64,000 bases of DNA from Nocardioides bizhenqiangii (GCF_034661235.1 NZ_CP141059.1:1426001-1490000); one strand, 5' to 3'; shown: positions 25,750 through 35,249, counted from the first letter of the stretch. Notes: generated by a model not told the origin, from the sequence alone. Program-made: numbers and translations.

Positions 25750-26286
25750 ATGGGAGGGTCAAAGCAGGCCCCGAGCGTGACTGTCCGGCACCGGCGCGGC
25801 GACGTCGTCGCGCGGGCGATAGCGGTGCTCGACGAGCGCGGGCTCGAGGACTGGTCGATGCGCCGGCTCGCCGCCGACCTGGGAGTCCGACCGAGCGCCC
25901 TCTACCACCACTTCCCCGGGAAGGACGCGCTGCTCGCGGCGGTCGCCGACGAGCTGCTCGCCCGAGGCCGGCGGCCGGCCGAGGTCGTGACCTGGGAGTC
26001 GGAGCTGCGGCTGGTGTGCGTCGAGCTGCGCGACGCGATGCGCTCGCACCGCGACGCCGCCGAGGTGATCGCCGCTGCCCACGCACGGGGGGTCGGCGCA
26101 CAGGAGCCCCAGCGGCGGATGGAGGCTGCGCTGCTCCGTGCCGGGGCGGACCCGGACCTGGCGAGGGTCGGTGCGAACACGCTGCTGCACTTCGCGTTCG
26201 CCCATGTCGCCGACGACCCGTCCGACTTCACGCTCGGGCTCGGGATCGTGCTCGACGGCCTCGCCGCCCGGATCGACGTACGTTAG
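25750..26286 (+). CDS. bioQ: TetR-family biotin repressor BioQ
   Basis: A 178-residue TetR regulator. The helix-turn-helix is at about residues 15-58 ([33 protein letters not shown], in part), followed by a ligand domain. The identification as BioQ rests on three facts: divergence from bioB, a TGAAC-N3-GTTCA operator in the gap, and absence of a BirA-type repressor domain here. In corynebacteria BioQ represses biotin synthesis in response to biotin status. The ATG at 25750 matches a leaderless promoter; an upstream GTG at 25741 would extend it by three residues. Confidence 0.85.
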   Translation: MGGSKQAPSVTVRHRRGDVVARAIAVLDERGLEDWSMRRLAADLGVRPSALYHHFPGKDALLAAVADELLARGRRPAEVVTWESELRLVCVELRDAMRSHRDAAEVIAAAHARGVGAQEPQRRMEAALLRAGADPDLARVGANTLLHFAFAHVADDPSDFTLGLGIVLDGLAARIDVR

Positions 26287-26345
26287 TGGTGTCAGTGGTG
26301 TCAGGTCAGCTCTCGTCAACGTCCTGGAAACATGCGGGAGGCATT

Positions 26346-27794
26346 GTGGAAGACATGTCGATGAAGCCGGTGACCGTCGTCCTGTTCGGGGCGACCGGAG
26401 ACCTCTCGCGACGAAAGCTCCTGCCCGGCCTCCTGCACCTCTTCGAGAGCGGCCTGCTGAAGGACCTGCAGATCGTCGGCACCTCCCTCGACGAGCACAC
26501 CACCGACTCCTTCGTGGCGTTCGCTCACGAGGCGGTCGCGGAGTTCGCGGGAAACGACGGGGACATGGCCGCCTGGCCCGAGTTCTCCAAGCGGCTGCAC
26601 TGGGCTCCCGGCGCCGAGGGTGCGGCCGGGTTGCGCGCGGCGGTCGAGAAGGCCGAGGCCGACTGGGACGGCGACAACGTCCGGCTCCACTACCTGAGCG
26701 TGCCCCCGAAGGCCGCGCTCGCAGTGGTCGGCACGTTGCAGGAGGCCGACCTTGCCAAGGGCAGCCGGATCGTCATGGAGAAGCCGTTCGGCGTCGACCT
26801 CCGTAGCGCCCGGGACCTCAACAGCAGGCTGCACAAGGTCTTCGACGAGTCGCAGATCTATCGGATCGACCACTTCCTCGGGAAGGAAGCGGCTCAGAAC
26901 ATCCTCGCCTTCCGCTTCGGCAACGGCCTGTTCGAGCCGATCTGGCACCGCAACAACATCGATCACATCCAGATCGACGTGCCGGAGGAGCTCGGCCTCG
27001 AGCAGCGGGCCAGCTTCTACGAGGCGACCGGCGCCTACAAGGACATGGTCGTCACCCACCTGTTCCAGGTGCTCGGGTTCATCGCGCTCGAGCCGCCGAC
27101 GTCGCTCTCGCCGGACGCGATCAACGAGGAGAAGAACAAGGTCTTCCGATCGATGCTGCCGATCGACCCGGCCGACGTCGTGCGCGGCCAGTACCAGGGC
27201 TACCGCGACATCGAGGGCGTCGCGCACGACTCGGAGACCGAGACCTTCATCGCGCTCAAGTGCTACATCGACAACTGGCGCTGGGCGGGAGTCCCGTTCT
27301 ACCTGCGCACCGGCAAGCGGATGGCCGAGGGTGCGCGGATCATCTCGATCGCGTTCAAGGAGCCGCCGCGGTCGATGTTCCCGAAGCACTCCGGGGTCGG
27401 TGACCACGGCCCCGACCACCTGACCTTCGACCTCGCCGACAAGGCGAAGATGTCGCTGTCCTTCTACGGCAAGCGTCCGGGGCCGGGCATGCGTCTCGAC
27501 AAGCTCTCCATGCAGTTCGCGATGGGGGACACCACGTGGGCCGGCTCGGTGCTCGAGGCCTACGAGCGACTCATCTACGACGCCGCGCGTGGTGACCAGA
27601 CGCTCTTCAGCTCCGCGGAGGGCATCGAGCGGCTGTGGGAGGTCTCCGGGCCGCTCCTCGAGAACCCGCCCATCGTGCGGCCCTACCGACAGGGCAGCTG
27701 GGGTCCCAACCAGATCCACCAGCTGATCGCGCCGTACGCCTGGCGGCTGCCGTTCGAGCGTGGCTGGCGCGACCCGAACAGCATGCAGGCCTAG
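26346..27794 (+). CDS. zwf: Glucose-6-phosphate 1-dehydrogenase
   Basis: A 482-residue enzyme of the oxidative pentose-phosphate route. The N-terminal nucleotide motif is VVLFGATGDLSRRKL. The substrate signature RIDHFLGKE, with its catalytic His/Lys, and the EKPFG motif are present. GTG 26346 has GGGAGG 4 nt upstream; the ATG three codons later is an alternative. Neighbouring tal, tkt or opcA genes are absent, so this is a second or stand-alone zwf rather than the usual tkt-tal-zwf-opcA operon. A double hairpin follows the stop. Confidence 0.93.
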   Translation: MEDMSMKPVTVVLFGATGDLSRRKLLPGLLHLFESGLLKDLQIVGTSLDEHTTDSFVAFAHEAVAEFAGNDGDMAAWPEFSKRLHWAPGAEGAAGLRAAVEKAEADWDGDNVRLHYLSVPPKAALAVVGTLQEADLAKGSRIVMEKPFGVDLRSARDLNSRLHKVFDESQIYRIDHFLGKEAAQNILAFRFGNGLFEPIWHRNNIDHIQIDVPEELGLEQRASFYEATGAYKDMVVTHLFQVLGFIALEPPTSLSPDAINEEKNKVFRSMLPIDPADVVRGQYQGYRDIEGVAHDSETETFIALKCYIDNWRWAGVPFYLRTGKRMAEGARIISIAFKEPPRSMFPKHSGVGDHGPDHLTFDLADKAKMSLSFYGKRPGPGMRLDKLSMQFAMGDTTWAGSVLEAYERLIYDAARGDQTLFSSAEGIERLWEVSGPLLENPPIVRPYRQGSWGPNQIHQLIAPYAWRLPFERGWRDPNSMQA

Positions 27795-27812
27795 CGCCGG
27801 AACGGCGACCCG

Positions 27813-27845
27813 CGTCCGCGGCGGACGACCCCGTCAAACGGGGTC
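27813..27845. terminator. Double hairpin after zwf
   Basis: CGTCCG/CGGACG (27813-27827) is followed by GACCCCGT/ACGGGGTC (27827-27845), an 8-bp stem with a CAA loop. The second covers the stop codon of the convergent small secreted protein. A bidirectional terminator is likely. Confidence 0.6.
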
Positions 27846-28181
27846 GCTGGTGACCACGACCCCATAGATGAAGTGGCCGTCGCACGTTTCCAGGAGAACC
27901 AGACGGTGCCTGCCCACCGGGTAGACGGACTCGACCGGGACCATCGCCGACACGCCGTCGATCGTCATTCGCTGGACGTAGTTGAAGTTGTAGCCGCAGA
28001 TCGAGGTGACCTGGGGCCGCGCCTTCTTTCCTACCGAGACGTATGAGCCTGGTTGTTGGTCCGAGCCGCTCGGCGAGGCGATCACGGCACTAGCCGGGCT
28101 GGAGCTGAAGACCACCGCGGCGCACGCGCCGGCGACGAGCCCGATCAGCCTTTCGCTCACGTGCATCGGCCGACCGCTCAT
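27834..28181 (-). CDS. Small secreted protein, unknown function
   Basis: A 115-residue protein with a signal peptide (MSGRPMHVSERLIGLVAGA ... ASA near residue 32). The mature part has two Cys (ICGYNF and ETCDGH) that could form a disulfide, and reads like a small beta protein. I chose the ATG at 28181 because GAGGAGCGGGAAG precedes it. Family unknown. It is convergent with zwf. Confidence 0.65.
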   Translation of the reverse strand: MSGRPMHVSERLIGLVAGACAAVVFSSSPASAVIASPSGSDQQPGSYVSVGKKARPQVTSICGYNFNYVQRMTIDGVSAMVPVESVYPVGRHRLVLLETCDGHFIYGVVVTSDPV

Positions 28182-28284
28182 CTTCCCGCTCCTCAGCTGG
28201 TGTGAAGTCCGGGGACCAGTGTCCCACGCACACGTCCATCGGGAGGCTCGATGCCGTCGGAAATTCGGCGGCACGGAGAGGCTC

Positions 28285-29790
28285 CTAGACCGCGACCGGT
28301 CGCTCCGCCCTCCGGAACTCGTAGTCGTCGAGCGGGAAGTGCGCCGCCTCCCGGTGTGCGCTGAGGGTCGACGTGGGCCGCAGCAGGACGGCCTCGCCGT
28401 GCTGGTTGAAGTAGTAGCTCCGCGCGGTGGCGCAGCTGCCGGCGTTGAACACCGAGTTGCCGAGGAGCTCGGTCATCCGGTCGAGGAACTCCTGGTTGGC
28501 CTCCTCGCGCACCTCGAACACGTCGACGTCCTTCGCCTGCATGGCGCTGAAGAGGCGCTCCATGTGGGCCATCTGGGTCTCGATGGTCGTGAAGTAGGAG
28601 AGGCCTGAGTACGAGTACGGACTGTTGAGGGAGAGGAAGTTCGGGAACTTCGGCACCGTGATGCCCTCGTAGGCGCAGAACCGGTTGTCCCGCCACCACT
28701 GGCCGAGGTCGCGGACGTCGCGGCCGATCACCTGGATCGCCGGGAAGTTCTCGTCCCACAGGTTGAAGCCGGTGGCGAGGACGAGCACGTCGAGGTCCGC
28801 CCGCCGGCCGTCCGCGGTCACGATCCCGGTCTTGTCGACGTGGTCGATCGTGGTCGTCTCGAGGTCGACGTGCGGCCGGGTGAAGGTCGGGTAGTAGGTG
28901 TTGGAGAACGTCGGACGCTTGCAGCCGAAGTCGTAGTCCGGCGTCAGCTTCGCCCGCAGCTCCGGGTTCTTGATCTGACGTTTGAGGTGTCGCTCGCAAG
29001 CGGCTTTGCCGATGGCGTTGGCCCACGGCAGGTTCCGGTAGTGGAGCACGCCTGCCACCATCATCACCTCGAGGATCGACGTACCGGCCAGGCGCGCTGC
29101 CCTCTGGGTCAGCGGGACCTTCGCGAACGCCTTCCGCACCGCACCGGGCACCGGGCCGTCGACCTTGGGGCTGACGTAGATCGGCGTGCGCTGGTAGACG
29201 GTGAGGTGTCCGGCGACCTTCGCCAGCTTCGGGATCAGCTGGACCGCGGTCGCGCCGGTGCCGATGATGCCGATCCGCTTGCCCTCGAGCTCGACGTCGT
29301 CGTCCCAGCGGGTGGTGTGGACGACCTCCCCGGCGAACTCGTCGATGCCCGCGATGTCAGGCATCCGGGGCTGGGAGAGGAAGCCGGTCGCGGTGAGCAG
29401 GTAGCGCCCGCGCTCCACCGTGCCGTCGTCGAGCCGGACCTCCCAGCAGGAGGTGGCGTCGTCCCAGCGGGCGCCGGTCACGACGATGCCGAACCGCATG
29501 TGCTTGCGGACGTCGTACTTGTCGGCGACGTGGGTGGCGTAGGCCTTCAGCTCGGCTCCGGGGGCGAAGAGCCGCGACCAGTGCGGATTGGGCTCGAAGG
29601 AGTAGGAGTAGGTCGCCGACGGGATGTCGACCGCGAGCCCCGGGTAGCGGTTGACGTGCCAGGTGCCACCCAGGTCGTCCTCGCGCTCGAGGATCAGCAG
29701 GTCGTCGTACCCCATCCTGCGCAGCTGGATCGCCGCTCCCATGCCGCCGAAGCCGGCACCGACGATCACCGCGTCGTGGACGTGACTCAT
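28285..29790 (-). CDS. Flavin-containing monooxygenase, Baeyer-Villiger type
   Basis: A 501-residue flavoprotein. The FAD-binding VGAGFGGMGAAIQLRRMG stands at the N-terminus, and the NADPH Rossmann IGIIGTGATAVQLIP lies near residue 185. The Baeyer-Villiger fingerprint FAGEVVHTTRWDDD (FxGxxxHxxxW[DP]) lies before it. It should oxygenate ketones to esters or lactones with NADPH and O2; the substrate is unknown. It lies downstream of sulfatase 1 on the same strand (113-nt gap), so the two may be co-transcribed. Confidence 0.9.
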   Translation of the reverse strand: MSHVHDAVIVGAGFGGMGAAIQLRRMGYDDLLILEREDDLGGTWHVNRYPGLAVDIPSATYSYSFEPNPHWSRLFAPGAELKAYATHVADKYDVRKHMRFGIVVTGARWDDATSCWEVRLDDGTVERGRYLLTATGFLSQPRMPDIAGIDEFAGEVVHTTRWDDDVELEGKRIGIIGTGATAVQLIPKLAKVAGHLTVYQRTPIYVSPKVDGPVPGAVRKAFAKVPLTQRAARLAGTSILEVMMVAGVLHYRNLPWANAIGKAACERHLKRQIKNPELRAKLTPDYDFGCKRPTFSNTYYPTFTRPHVDLETTTIDHVDKTGIVTADGRRADLDVLVLATGFNLWDENFPAIQVIGRDVRDLGQWWRDNRFCAYEGITVPKFPNFLSLNSPYSYSGLSYFTTIETQMAHMERLFSAMQAKDVDVFEVREEANQEFLDRMTELLGNSVFNAGSCATARSYYFNQHGEAVLLRPTSTLSAHREAAHFPLDDYEFRRAERPVAV

Positions 29791-29903
29791 GGTCGTGAGC
29801 CTAGGACCAGGGAGCGTCGGGCGGATCCGACCATGGTCGGATCCGTGCGCTTCCTCGCTCGCCGAGCTTGTCGAGGCGCCTGTGCGCGACCAGCCTCCTC
29901 TTC

Positions 29904-32276
29904 CTATTGACGCGCCATTGCGACGCGCAGTCGTTCCTCAGGATCGATGAAGTGGTCGTTGTCGTCCGCTCCGGTGTCCAGCTGGACCCAGTGGAGCTTC
30001 CCGGTGAACCTGCTCGTGTGCAGGTCGTAGTCCGGAGTGACAGACGTGCCCGACTCGTAACCGATGTCGGTCGTCTCGTCGGCCGAGAAGATCATCGGCT
30101 GGGTCGCCTCCACTCGACCGTGACCGACCTGCGTGCCGTCGTGGTAGAGCGAGACGTCGCCGCCCTTGGCCAGACCGCCGCCGTCGTATGCGAGTTCCAT
30201 CCGGACCTGGTGCTTTCCTGCCGGGAGAGGCTCGGTGGCGACGGCGGAGAACTCGTGGATCCCGAGCACGTTGTAGACGAACTTGAGATGGCTGTCTTCG
30301 GTGACGTAGACAGCCCAGCCGCCGAACCTGCCACCTTGAGCGATGATCACCCCGCGAGCGCCGGCCTCGGGCACCTCCACCTCCGCGGTGACTGAGAACG
30401 ACTTGTTCTTGATGCTGACCACACTGCTCTCCGACAGGCGGCCCATGCCGGGGAAGAACAGCTGCCGGTCGCCCTGAATGAGGGTGGGCCGCCCCGCCAG
30501 GTCCGGGTTGACCCGCTCCGCCGAGCGGTCGTCAAGGGGGAGGACGTTGTATCTCACCGCCTCGATGAGCCAGAGCCGCTGGAGCTGGGCAAGCCGCTCC
30601 GGCTGTTCTGTCGCGAGGTTGCGGGCCTGGCTGAAGTCGCCGCCGGCGCCGTCGTAGAGCTCCCAGACGTCGGCGTCGAATGCAGGCATCTCGCCGCCCA
30701 CCATCACCCACGGTGTCTTGTGCTTGGTGACCGCGCTCCAACCGCGGTGGTAGATGCCGCGGTTGCCGAACATCTCGAAGTACTGCAGGTCGTGGCGTTC
30801 GTCGGCGGCCTGGTCGTTGAAGGCGTAGAGCATGCTGGTGCCCTCGATGGGAGCCTGCTGCACGCCGTTGACCATGGCTGGCTCCGGCAGTCCGGCTGCT
30901 TCGAGGATCGTGGGCGCGACGTCGATGACGTGCGTGAACTGCGACCGGAGACCACCGGCCTCCTCGATCCCGTTCGGCCAGTGCACGATCGTGCCGTTCC
31001 GGGTGCCGCCCCAGTGCGAGGCCACCTGCTTGGTCCATTGAAACGGTGAGTTCATCGCCCACGCCCAGCCCACCGAGTAGTGGTTGTACGACGTCGGCGA
31101 CCCGAACTCGTCCATCTTGCTCAGCATGAACTCCGCGGTCTCAAGGGCGGCCATGCCGTTGAAGTTGGCCATCTCGTTGAACGCGCCGTTCATCGTGCCT
31201 TCGGCAGAGGCCCCGTTGTCACCGATGATGTAGTACACGATCGTGTCGTCGAGGATCTCGAGGTCCTCCAGAGCGTCGACCAAACGCCCGACCTGGTTGT
31301 CCGTGTGCTCCAGGAACCCGGCGTACACCTCCATCTGCCGCTCCAGCACCGGCTTGAGCTCGTCGGGCATCTCGTCCCAGGCGGTGATGACGTCGTGACG
31401 TGGCGTCAGCTCTGTGTCTGCAGGCACGACACCCAGCTCCTTCTGCCGGGCCAGGGTCTGCTCGCGCTGCACGTCCCACCCGTGCGAGAACTTCCCACGG
31501 TATTTGTCGACCCATTCCTTGGCGACATGGTGCGGAGCGTGGGTCGCGCCGGGCGCGTAATAGACGAAGAAGGGACGGTCCGGCATCAGTGCCTTCTGCT
31601 GACGGATCCAGCCGACCGCACGGTCCGTGAGGTCCTCGGTGAGGTGGTAACCCTCCTCGGCCGTCGCCGGCGGTTCGACCGGAGTCGTGCCGTCGTAGAG
31701 CGCAGGCTCGTACTGGTTGTTCTCCCCGCCGATGAAGCCGTAGAACGTCTCGAAACCGCCACCGCCCGAGGGCCAGGCGTCGAACGGACCCATCGGCGAG
31801 GTCTGCCACACCGGCACCTCGTGGCACTTGCCGAACTGCGCAGTCGAGTAGCCGTTGAGCTTGAGCGTCATCGGAAGGGGCGCCTTGGTGTTCGGTCGCA
31901 CCGAGCTCTGTCCGGGCGCGGAGGTTGCGGTCTCGGTGATGCTGCCCATCGCCACCGAGTGGTGGTTCCGACCGGTTAGTAGCGCCTGGCGAGTAGGGGC
32001 GCACAGGGCTGTGGTGTGGAAGCGGTTGAACCTCAGCCCTCCCGCGGCCAGACGTTCGGCGGTCGGCGTCTGGCAGGGACCACCGAAGGCACTGGACGCG
32101 CCGAACCCGACGTCGTCCAGGAGTATCACCAGGACGTTCGGGGCACCCTTCGGCGGGAGCAGGGGCTCAATAGGGGGAAAATTTGTTTCCGGGTCCTTGG
32201 CGTCGTAGGTCGTCAGCCCGGTCGCGGGGCGGTCGGGGATCGGCAACATCGTGCGGGCGTGATGTTCGTTCGACAT
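29904..32276 (-). CDS. Arylsulfatase, AtsD-like (sulfatase 1)
   Basis: A 790-residue type I sulfatase. The metal-binding ILLDDVGFG stands at residues 51-59. The formylglycine motif is CAPTRQALLTG with Cys92, which FGE oxidises to formylglycine. The C-terminal 200 residues form a beta-sandwich extension (FGGWAVYVTEDSHLKFVYN and so on). Length and layout resemble mycobacterial AtsD. There is no signal peptide, so it should act in the cytoplasm unless exported otherwise. GAGGAG precedes the ATG. Its likely maturase (FGE) gene lies just upstream; a regulon palindrome stands 108 nt before the start. Sulfatase 2 is a close paralogue. Confidence 0.92.
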   Translation of the reverse strand: MSNEHHARTMLPIPDRPATGLTTYDAKDPETNFPPIEPLLPPKGAPNVLVILLDDVGFGASSAFGGPCQTPTAERLAAGGLRFNRFHTTALCAPTRQALLTGRNHHSVAMGSITETATSAPGQSSVRPNTKAPLPMTLKLNGYSTAQFGKCHEVPVWQTSPMGPFDAWPSGGGGFETFYGFIGGENNQYEPALYDGTTPVEPPATAEEGYHLTEDLTDRAVGWIRQQKALMPDRPFFVYYAPGATHAPHHVAKEWVDKYRGKFSHGWDVQREQTLARQKELGVVPADTELTPRHDVITAWDEMPDELKPVLERQMEVYAGFLEHTDNQVGRLVDALEDLEILDDTIVYYIIGDNGASAEGTMNGAFNEMANFNGMAALETAEFMLSKMDEFGSPTSYNHYSVGWAWAMNSPFQWTKQVASHWGGTRNGTIVHWPNGIEEAGGLRSQFTHVIDVAPTILEAAGLPEPAMVNGVQQAPIEGTSMLYAFNDQAADERHDLQYFEMFGNRGIYHRGWSAVTKHKTPWVMVGGEMPAFDADVWELYDGAGGDFSQARNLATEQPERLAQLQRLWLIEAVRYNVLPLDDRSAERVNPDLAGRPTLIQGDRQLFFPGMGRLSESSVVSIKNKSFSVTAEVEVPEAGARGVIIAQGGRFGGWAVYVTEDSHLKFVYNVLGIHEFSAVATEPLPAGKHQVRMELAYDGGGLAKGGDVSLYHDGTQVGHGRVEATQPMIFSADETTDIGYESGTSVTPDYDLHTSRFTGKLHWVQLDTGADDNDHFIDPEERLRVAMARQ

Positions 32277-32383
32277 CTGTCTCAGCTCCTCGTGCCTCAG
32301 CGGCCGTGCTCTGGGGGTGTCATCGCTGCCGTCCGGAGTGGCAGCGACGCAGTCGACACCACCACTTCACCGAGTCGGACGCC

Positions 32384-32400
32384 TCCTCCCTGACGGGTGA
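32384..32400. promoter_or_regulatory. Palindrome site A (degenerate), before sulfatase 1
   Basis: TCCTCC CTGAC GGGTGA: right half exact, left half with two changes from TCACCC-N5-GGGTGA. Its spacer is identical to site G before the fused membrane pseudogene. It lies in the 188-nt gap between FGE and sulfatase 1. Confidence 0.5.
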
Positions 32401-32464
32401 GCGAGGTGATGGCGACACCCGCGCAGAGATCGATCGTCGAGGCGGTCGGATCGTGAGCGCTGCC

Positions 32465-33433
32465 TCAGCGAGCGCAGCGGAAGCCGATGTGCGTGGTCGC
32501 AGTGTCGTCGGCTTGTGGCGATCGGGCCGCCGGCCGGTAGCGCAGGCAGTACTCGGGAGCGCACAGGTGCGAGCCGCCCTTGAGCACCCGGCGCGGGATC
32601 GTCGAACCCGGTTCGGCGCTCGCCACCGCCCGCGCCTCGTCCCGTGAGGTCGGTCCGCACCGACAGTTGTCATCGCAACCGTTCGTGGCCAGCAGATCGA
32701 GGGGCTGCTGGGCGCTTTCGGCGGGCGCGTGCCGCTCGGTATAGAAGTCGGTGGTCCATTCCCAGACGTTGCCGATGCAGTCGAACAGACCGTATCCGTT
32801 CGCCGGGAAGGTGCCGACCGGCGACGTCCCGACCCAGCCCTCGGCGCCAGTGTTGTGCCAAGGGAACGAGCCCTGCCAAGTGTTGGCCAGCAGGCGTCCG
32901 CCGGGACGGAGTTCCTCGCCCCATGCATACGTCGTCCCAGGCATGCCGCCCTGGGCGGCGTACTCGAGCTCGGCCTCGGTGGGGAGTCGTTTGCCTGCCC
33001 AGGCCGCATACGCCTCGGCGTCCTCCAGCGCGATCTGGACGACTGGATGGTCCTCACGGCCCCGGATCGAGGAGCCTGCCCCGAAAGGCCGGGCCCAGCT
33101 CGCGCCGACGCCCCATCTCCACCACTGTCGCCAGTCGTTCAGATCGACCGGGCCGCGGGTCGGAACGAAGACCAGCCCGCCGGGTACGAGCTCAGCGGGG
33201 TCGACCCCCGGGAACGCCGCCGGGTCCAGCGGACGTTCGGCCAATGTCACGTATCCCGTCTCGGCCACGAAGGCCGCGTACTGCGAATTCGTGACCGGGT
33301 GGACGTCCAGCTCGAAGGCCTCCACGACGCGCTCGTGGACGGGACCTTCCTCGGGATAGAACGCGTCCGAGCCCATCGGGAAGGAGCCTGCTTCGAGACG
33401 GACCATCTCCGTCGGCGCTTCGGGCGCGGTCAC
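32465..33433 (-). CDS. Formylglycine-generating enzyme (FGE 1)
   Basis: A 322-residue SUMF1/FGE-type protein that converts the sulfatase Cys to formylglycine with O2 and copper. Family motifs: MVRLEAGSFPMGSD, HPVTNSQYAAFV, RLPTEAELEYAA, NVWEWTTDFY, and the active-site pair Cys291/Cys296 in GGSHLCAPEYCLRYRPAAR. GTG 33433 gives the expected N-terminus; there is no clear ribosome binding site. It precedes sulfatase 1 on the same strand, its evident substrate. It starts 22 nt after the glycosylase-like gene. Confidence 0.93.
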   Translation of the reverse strand: MTAPEAPTEMVRLEAGSFPMGSDAFYPEEGPVHERVVEAFELDVHPVTNSQYAAFVAETGYVTLAERPLDPAAFPGVDPAELVPGGLVFVPTRGPVDLNDWRQWWRWGVGASWARPFGAGSSIRGREDHPVVQIALEDAEAYAAWAGKRLPTEAELEYAAQGGMPGTTYAWGEELRPGGRLLANTWQGSFPWHNTGAEGWVGTSPVGTFPANGYGLFDCIGNVWEWTTDFYTERHAPAESAQQPLDLLATNGCDDNCRCGPTSRDEARAVASAEPGSTIPRRVLKGGSHLCAPEYCLRYRPAARSPQADDTATTHIGFRCAR

Positions 33434-33455
33434 GCGATCAACAATGCCAGACGCG

Positions 33456-34355
33456 TCACGCACCGAGCGAGGTCCTAGCAACAGAGAGCAGCCGCGCGCT
33501 CTCGGCAATGAGTCGCTGCCTGATCGGAGCCGCCCGCTCCGCGAAAACGCGTTGTGACTCGGCGTACTCCTGCTTGCCGGCTGGAGTCTCGATCCTCACC
33601 GGAGACCAGGCGTCACCGTCTCCCAGGTCGAGGTCGCTGAGGTCATACGGGGCGGCACGCATGTCCAGCACCCTGATGTCCCACGCCAGCTCGAAGCAGT
33701 CGGCGACCAGCTCAGAGGCGACCATCGGCGAGAGCCGGAACGCGTGCTTGTAGAGGTCCATGCCGGCGTGCAGGCAGGCCGGCTGCTCGTGAGCCGGGCG
33801 GTCCTCGCGGCCGGGGGAGAGGGTGTTGAGCGGGCGCGCCGGGGCCGTGAAGAAGCGGTAGGCGTCGAAGTGCGAGCAGGCGATCCGGTGCGACTCGACG
33901 ACCGCGTCGGTGCCGGCGGGACCGAGCCGCAGCGGCCATTCGGCATGCCGGGTCTCGTCCTCGGCGAGCCGGTAGACCATGGCCCACTCGTGCAGGCCGA
34001 AGCACCCGAAGCTGCCTGCCCGCCCGGCGGTCGCGGTGAGCAGCCGGTGCAGGGCCTCGACCAGCGTTCGCTGGGTGGCGACGTACGACGCGCTGACCGC
34101 TCCGTCGACGTACCCCTTGAGCCCGGCGTACTTGGGCGCATCGGCCAGCGCCACGCCGTACCCCGGGTGCCACCGCCGCAGCTGCGCCGGCCGGAACGAG
34201 TAGTAGGTGAAGAGGAAGTCGAAGACCGGGTGCTTGACCCGCGCCTCACGGCGCTCCAGGTGGGGAGCCAGGAACCGGTCGACCCGTGCGGCGTGCGCGG
34301 CCGCCCGGGTCTCCCACACCTCCCGCGGCAGTACCTGCTCCACGATGGTCTCCAC
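33456..34355 (-). CDS. Conserved actinobacterial protein, annotated elsewhere as 3-methyladenine DNA glycosylase-like
   Basis: A 299-residue soluble protein from GTG 34355 (METIVEQVLPREVWETRAAAHAARV). It is rich in Trp, His and Tyr. Conserved-looking blocks are HPVFDFLFTYYSFRPAQLRRWHPGYG, FGCFGLHEWAMVYR and ACLHAGMDLYKHAF (fragments). I recognise it as a common actinobacterial family whose database name refers to 3-methyladenine DNA glycosylase, but I see no helix-hairpin-helix or glycosylase signature, so the activity is doubtful. It may be co-transcribed with FGE 1, and diverges from the FAH gene. Confidence 0.7.
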   Translation of the reverse strand: METIVEQVLPREVWETRAAAHAARVDRFLAPHLERREARVKHPVFDFLFTYYSFRPAQLRRWHPGYGVALADAPKYAGLKGYVDGAVSASYVATQRTLVEALHRLLTATAGRAGSFGCFGLHEWAMVYRLAEDETRHAEWPLRLGPAGTDAVVESHRIACSHFDAYRFFTAPARPLNTLSPGREDRPAHEQPACLHAGMDLYKHAFRLSPMVASELVADCFELAWDIRVLDMRAAPYDLSDLDLGDGDAWSPVRIETPAGKQEYAESQRVFAERAAPIRQRLIAESARLLSVARTSLGA

Positions 34356-34407
34356 GACCGTCAAGCCTAGGCGCGCTCTCCATGACCGACGCCGGACTGG
34401 TGCCGGA

Positions 34408-34413
34408 TAGGCT
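34408..34413 (+). promoter_or_regulatory. Probable -10 box of the FAH gene (leaderless)
   Basis: TAGGCT stands 6 nt before the GTG at 34420; no ribosome binding site is present. Confidence 0.45.
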
Positions 34414-34419
34414 CGCCGG

Positions 34420-35241
34420 GTGCGCATCGCGAGATTCACGGCTGCCAAGGACGGGCAGAACGAACCGGCCTACGGGGTGGTCACCGGCGACCTCGACCAG
34501 TTCGGTCAGCCGGCGGAGGACGCGGTGGTCGTGGAGCTGGCCGGCGACCCGATGTACGTCGGCGTCAGGGTGCTCGAGAAGGAGCACCGGCTGGCCGACG
34601 TGAAGCTGCTGGCGCCGGTCCTGCCGCGGAGCAAGGTCGTCGGCGTCGGCAAGAACTACGCCGCCCACGCCGCCGAGATGGGCGGCGACCAGCCGGCCGA
34701 CCCGCTGCTCTTCCTGAAGCCGAACACGAGCGTGATCGGCCCGAACGACGCGATCCTCTACCCGCAGCAGACCTCCCACCTCAGCTACGAGGGCGAGCTG
34801 GCGGTCGTCATCGGCCGGATCTGCCGCGACGTCCCGCCGGAGCAGGCGACCGACGTGATCTTCGGCTACACCGTCGCCAACGACGTGACCGCGCGCGACC
34901 TGCAGAAGACCGACAACCAGTGGGCGCGCGCAAAGGGCATGGACACCTTCTGCCCGCTCGGCCCGTGGATCGAGGACGACCTGGACCCCCAGGCATTCAT
35001 CGACGGCCGCCGGCTGCAGACCTTCCTCAACGGCGACGTCGTCCAGGACGGCACCACCGCCGACATGACCTGGGCCATCCCCAACCTGGTCGCCTACATC
35101 TCCGCCGCGATGACCCTCCTGCCCGGCGACGTGATCCTCACCGGCACCCCCGAGGGCGTCGGCCCGATGGAGCCCGGCGATGAGGTCGAGGTGTTCGTCG
35201 AGGGCCTCGGCGCGCTCACGAACACGGTGGCGAGGCGCTGA
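34420..35241 (+). CDS. Fumarylacetoacetate hydrolase family protein
   Basis: A 273-residue enzyme of the FAH/HpaG family. KVVGVGKNYAAHAAEMG, the metal-binding YEGELAVVIG and the GYTVANDVTARD loop are typical. Members act as acylpyruvate hydrolases, isomerases or oxaloacetate decarboxylases; the substrate cannot be told here. In actinobacteria this gene often stands directly before gltX, as it does here. Confidence 0.92.
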   Translation: MRIARFTAAKDGQNEPAYGVVTGDLDQFGQPAEDAVVVELAGDPMYVGVRVLEKEHRLADVKLLAPVLPRSKVVGVGKNYAAHAAEMGGDQPADPLLFLKPNTSVIGPNDAILYPQQTSHLSYEGELAVVIGRICRDVPPEQATDVIFGYTVANDVTARDLQKTDNQWARAKGMDTFCPLGPWIEDDLDPQAFIDGRRLQTFLNGDVVQDGTTADMTWAIPNLVAYISAAMTLLPGDVILTGTPEGVGPMEPGDEVEVFVEGLGALTNTVARR

Positions 35242-35249
35242 GCAGCACC

